Shown here: positions 61,165 through 64,000 of the stretch, piece after piece
How the letters are laid out: every line of letters begins with the position of its first letter
Position numbering within the stretch: position 1 is the stretch's first letter
From: Dichomitus squalens LYAD-421 SS1
Lineage: Eukaryota > Basidiomycota > Agaricomycetes > Polyporales > Polyporaceae
NCBI RefSeq assembly: GCF_000275845.1
Contig: NW_006766905.1
Coordinates: forward strand, 264,939 to 328,938
Reading direction: 5' to 3'
DNA length: 64,000 bases
Notes under the pieces: generated by a model
What the model saw: the letters and a program-made list of their open reading frames with translations, nothing else
Told to the model about the DNA's origin: nothing
Database searches by the model: none
Program-made: the position numbers and the translations under genes

Positions 61165-61490
61165 ACAACTTGTTGTGCACGCTTTGGTGACCGCTGTATC
61201 TTATGTCTATCTGTGTTGTTGCTACCGTCCCGCCCAGGCGTTACATATACATTCATTACGGAATTGTACCATACTGTGCACATGTTTATACGCATCTCGC
61301 GATACCTATAATAATCCCCACACTTGGCCCCGACCGCGATACCTCCTGACCAACCCTTCCTATAGCTAGGTACATTGTAGTGGTACGATTCTATATTAAC
61401 GATTCGCCCTTTACGAGTAAGTAGACTATGCAGGTGGCAGCTAGTGCCTACTGTACAGAGTAGTCGAGTATGCCATGTATGCAGAGCATC
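61165..61490. other. Convergent 3' region
   Basis: Space between the plus-strand Cys/His gene and the minus-strand transporter. No other feature was identified. Confidence 0.6.
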
Positions 61491-63596
61491 TTATGGCTTC
61501 ACTCCAGCCCTCTCCGCATCCATCTCCGCCGATCGCTCTTTGAGCGCGTATGTACCGTCCGTGTGTCGGAGCATTGGAATCTCCTTGAGCAGGAAAACAG
61601 ATAATAGGCCCGTCGCACAGAACCCTATCATGACCTTCCAGATTACTGAGAAGCTCGCCGCGAAGGCATCTTGTACCTCGGTTTTCAGAGGCTCTTCCAA
61701 AGAAGGTATCATGGGAATCGTGGCATAAGCGATCTCGACGCCTTCGGGATATCGCGCGACAAATGACTTCGGGAGTCTGCTCTTCAGTTGGTTCTGTAAG
61801 ATAACTCCTGCGATAGTAATTCCCCAGGTCTGCGGAGAATTGGAATGGTACCCGAGTGAGTGGTCTAAAACCGGCTCGTCACCAGGAGCGACTGACCTGG
61901 GCAAACGAACGACAGAACGAGAAGAAACCGAGGGCAGCGGCGATCCTGGTAACTGGGAGCGGTGCGAGGACGGGGTATATCACTGCCGCCCACTTCAAAA
62001 CACATGAGAGCATGTGAGGAATCGTAAACATCAGCACTCACCACAATGCCAACACCTGCTGCCATGAGAAATTGGAAGCCAACCAATTGTCCCATGGGAG
62101 TCGTGGGTCGCAGTAATGTTAAAAGTCCGAACCCGATTATGGATAAGACCCAGCCCAGAAGATTAATCGGACGATATGTTTGGGTGATCTTGGTAGTAAC
62201 GCCACAAAGTATAGCGAATGGGGAGATGACTAGTGCGATCGGTAGGGTATCGACACTTGACCGCATAGGTGATGCCCCCTTGCAAGCCTGGAAGTACACG
62301 GGTATGTAGTCTCAAGACGTAGTGTCAGCGTGACTCCGACTACTTGTATAGCATGCTTACAGATTGCAGCCAAAGCCACGATACCGTGGACAAACGTAGC
62401 GAAGTTACTACATTTTCGTCAACTCATCAGGTGGAGTAACAGTTGAGAAATAGAACCCACGCAGCAAGGACTGTGCGGTTATTCAGCACATCCAGTGGCA
62501 AACTTGGCTCCACCACGACCGCACGCTCGTAGGCAAAGAATATCGCCATAAGAGCAATGCCCAATACCAAGGGAATCAGCACATGGGCAGAGCTCCATGA
62601 ATAGCGGATCCCGCCCCAAGTAAGGCCAATGAGGGTCAGCGTGGAGCCTGCCACCATTAGGGCATTGCCACTGCCAGTGGAGACCCTGTTAGCCTAGCTC
62701 TACGATTATGCACATCAACGGGGAAGAACACGTACAACCAATCCATTCGAACCAGTTTTGCCCAGATGGATCCTTCAGGAGAGTGAAGGTGCAGGAAGAC
62801 GGCTGTCAAGAAAGCTGCGACCCCCGTCACGGGTAGGTTGAGGTCTGCACATGAGGAGGTACGTTGCTACTGGTTAATGGCAGTGTTCTGCTTGCGGGTT
62901 GCAACTTACAGAATATCCACCTCCATGACGCCTTATCAGATAGAACTCCGCCCTGCGGAAAGCCTTTCAACCCGCATTTTTGCAATGAGAATTACCGAAC
63001 TTACAACCACTGGTCCAATACCAGAAGCCATAGAATAGGCCAGAATCAGATATCCTTGATAGGTACCTCTCTCCGCCAGTGGTACTAAATCTGAAGTAAT
63101 GATTTCCGTCAACAGAAATATCGCACCACCACCGAGCCCCTGGACGACTTATACGGAGTAAATCAGCTCAGTGCACATATTGCGAGAGATATGGTACTAA
63201 CCTCGGGCTACGATCAACAAGTTCATATCCTGCGCCGCTCCGGCCAATGCACTTCCTAGTGCAAAGAGCGTGATGCTAGCAAGCAGCAAGTGCTTCCGGC
63301 CAAATACGTCCGCAAAGCGACTGCACGGGAAGAGAATAGCGGTACTGGCTAGTGTTGCCGCCAAGCCGGGCCGGCTTATCCAGCTAGCTCAGCTTGTCAA
63401 CTAGACGCCCAGCTTGTTGCAAGAAGCTAAGCTAAGCCGAAACGCCTAGAAACGAGCTGATCGTCAGCTCGTTTTCAAGCCAGCTCGCGGGCTAGCTCCA
63501 TTGATGATGTCATAATTACCAAAGTTGGTATCTCGTAGGACCGGGAGGTCCCGGGACAGCCGCGACTTCAATTACTTCGAGATGCTTGGCTGCCAT
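61491..63596 (-). pseudogene. MFS transporter lacking its first membrane segment
   Basis: A drug:proton-antiporter-like MFS permease with about 13 recognisable hydrophobic segments in many short exons. Blocks in order: an N-terminal cytosolic start at 63596 (MAAKHLEVIEVAAVPGPPGP, then TRYQLW); LASTAILFPCSRFADVFGRK (motif A region); FALGSALAGAAQDMNLLIVA; TEIITSDLVPLAERGTYQGY; DKASWRWIF; LTLIGLTWGGIRYSWSSAHV; VYFQACKGASPMRSSVDTLP; LLGWVLSIIGFGLLTLLRPT; and TWGITIAGVILQNQLKSRLP. It ends AERAGVKP, stop at 61491. Between TRYQLW and LASTAI, family members have about 45-50 residues forming the first transmembrane helix. Here that stretch is replaced by the palindrome-rich segment at 63357-63521. The rest of the frame is well kept, so the loss looks recent. 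Confidence 0.65.
63357..63521. mobile_element. Palindrome-rich MITE-like segment in the MFS gene
   Basis: About 165 bases with no coding resemblance. It contains a near-palindrome (agccgggccggct), a perfect hairpin (cgagctga, tcg loop, tcagctcg) and several agctagct motifs. The two ends are imperfect inverted repeats of about 20 bases built on agctagc..agct..cttg. No clear target-site duplication is seen. The class is uncertain. Confidence 0.45.
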
Positions 63597-63598
63597 GG

Positions 63599-64000
63599 TA
63601 TGGCCTGGTAATTCCTGGATGGATGTGTTGACTCCTCACGAGTCATGCCTTGAGCACAGCGGTAATCCTCATAATATCAAAGGCAGCAGTCACCCTCGGC
63701 ACAGAACAGCCTGGGAATGTGCGCTACAATTGTCGCGGCGACTAGGCGCGTAGACTCGGGCCGACGTTCGGCGACGACCCCGTAGGCGAGCGGCAAGGAG
63801 CCGAAAGGGAAAGAGAGAGAGAGAGAGGGATAAACGTGACAAGAAACTCGACGAGGGCAGAGCGGAGGCCGGCACGAAGGCACGAGACCTACGAAAGCTA
63901 GTCTTCACGCAGAGAGCGACAGACTAGTCCCAATGACCAAGTTATACATTAGCAATCAAAGAGAGATACAACGCTATGGTCACTCACCTAGTCCCAATGA
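63599..64000. other. Right-edge intergenic with GA microsatellite
   Basis: Upstream flank of the transporter. A short (GA)n run lies at about 63811-63828. No gene is seen up to the window edge. Confidence 0.6.

Overview
The window is eukaryotic and looks like a wood-decay basidiomycete, most likely a polypore or close relative. Genes are split by many 45-70 bp introns with GT..AG ends and CTGAC/CTAAC-like branch points. Coding regions are GC-rich, and the gene content fits this group: a secreted GH79 glucuronidase, a GMC alcohol oxidase, an RNA-dependent RNA polymerase of the quelling type, and basidiomycete families of unknown function. All gene models below were spliced by eye.

Layout. From 1 to 9.8 kb is an accessory region: two DUF6697-type genes on the minus strand (one runs off the left edge, one is broken), two small secreted DUF3237-like genes, and diverged repeats including a ~250 bp-arm inverted repeat. 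From 10.7 to 19.6 kb are methylthioadenosine phosphorylase, a disordered SH3 protein and a secreted GH79 enzyme, all on the plus strand. From 20.2 to 33.6 kb are a broken DUF6697 copy, a ~1,027-residue disordered protein, an apparently intact DUF6697 gene and a third DUF3237-like gene, separated by long stretches with no recognisable gene. From 34.3 to 48.5 kb is a denser, conserved-looking block: two unnamed conserved proteins, the replication factor C large subunit (RFC1), a remarkable secreted tandem-repeat gene, and an unnamed multi-pass membrane protein. From 49 to 64 kb are a serine-rich protein, an alcohol oxidase interrupted by an assembly gap, an RdRP whose N-terminal half I could not build, a protein with a duplicated Cys/His motif, and an MFS transporter whose first transmembrane segment is replaced by a palindrome-rich element.

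The most striking locus is the minus-strand gene at 42,379-44,527. A signal-peptide exon and a leader exon are followed by sixteen consecutive 63-66 bp mini-exons. All are phase 0, and all encode the same basic repeat. Each repeat carries paired Arg-Arg sites that a Kex2-type protease could cut, and a GRGDS core. It reads as a precursor of many near-identical secreted peptides, one peptide per exon, ending in a natural stop codon. I recognise no named family for it.

There is no operon-like organisation. The related sets are the four DUF6697 copies (two broken), the three DUF3237-like copies with the same gene structure and similarly placed TATA boxes, and the carbohydrate/alcohol oxidative genes expected of a wood decayer.
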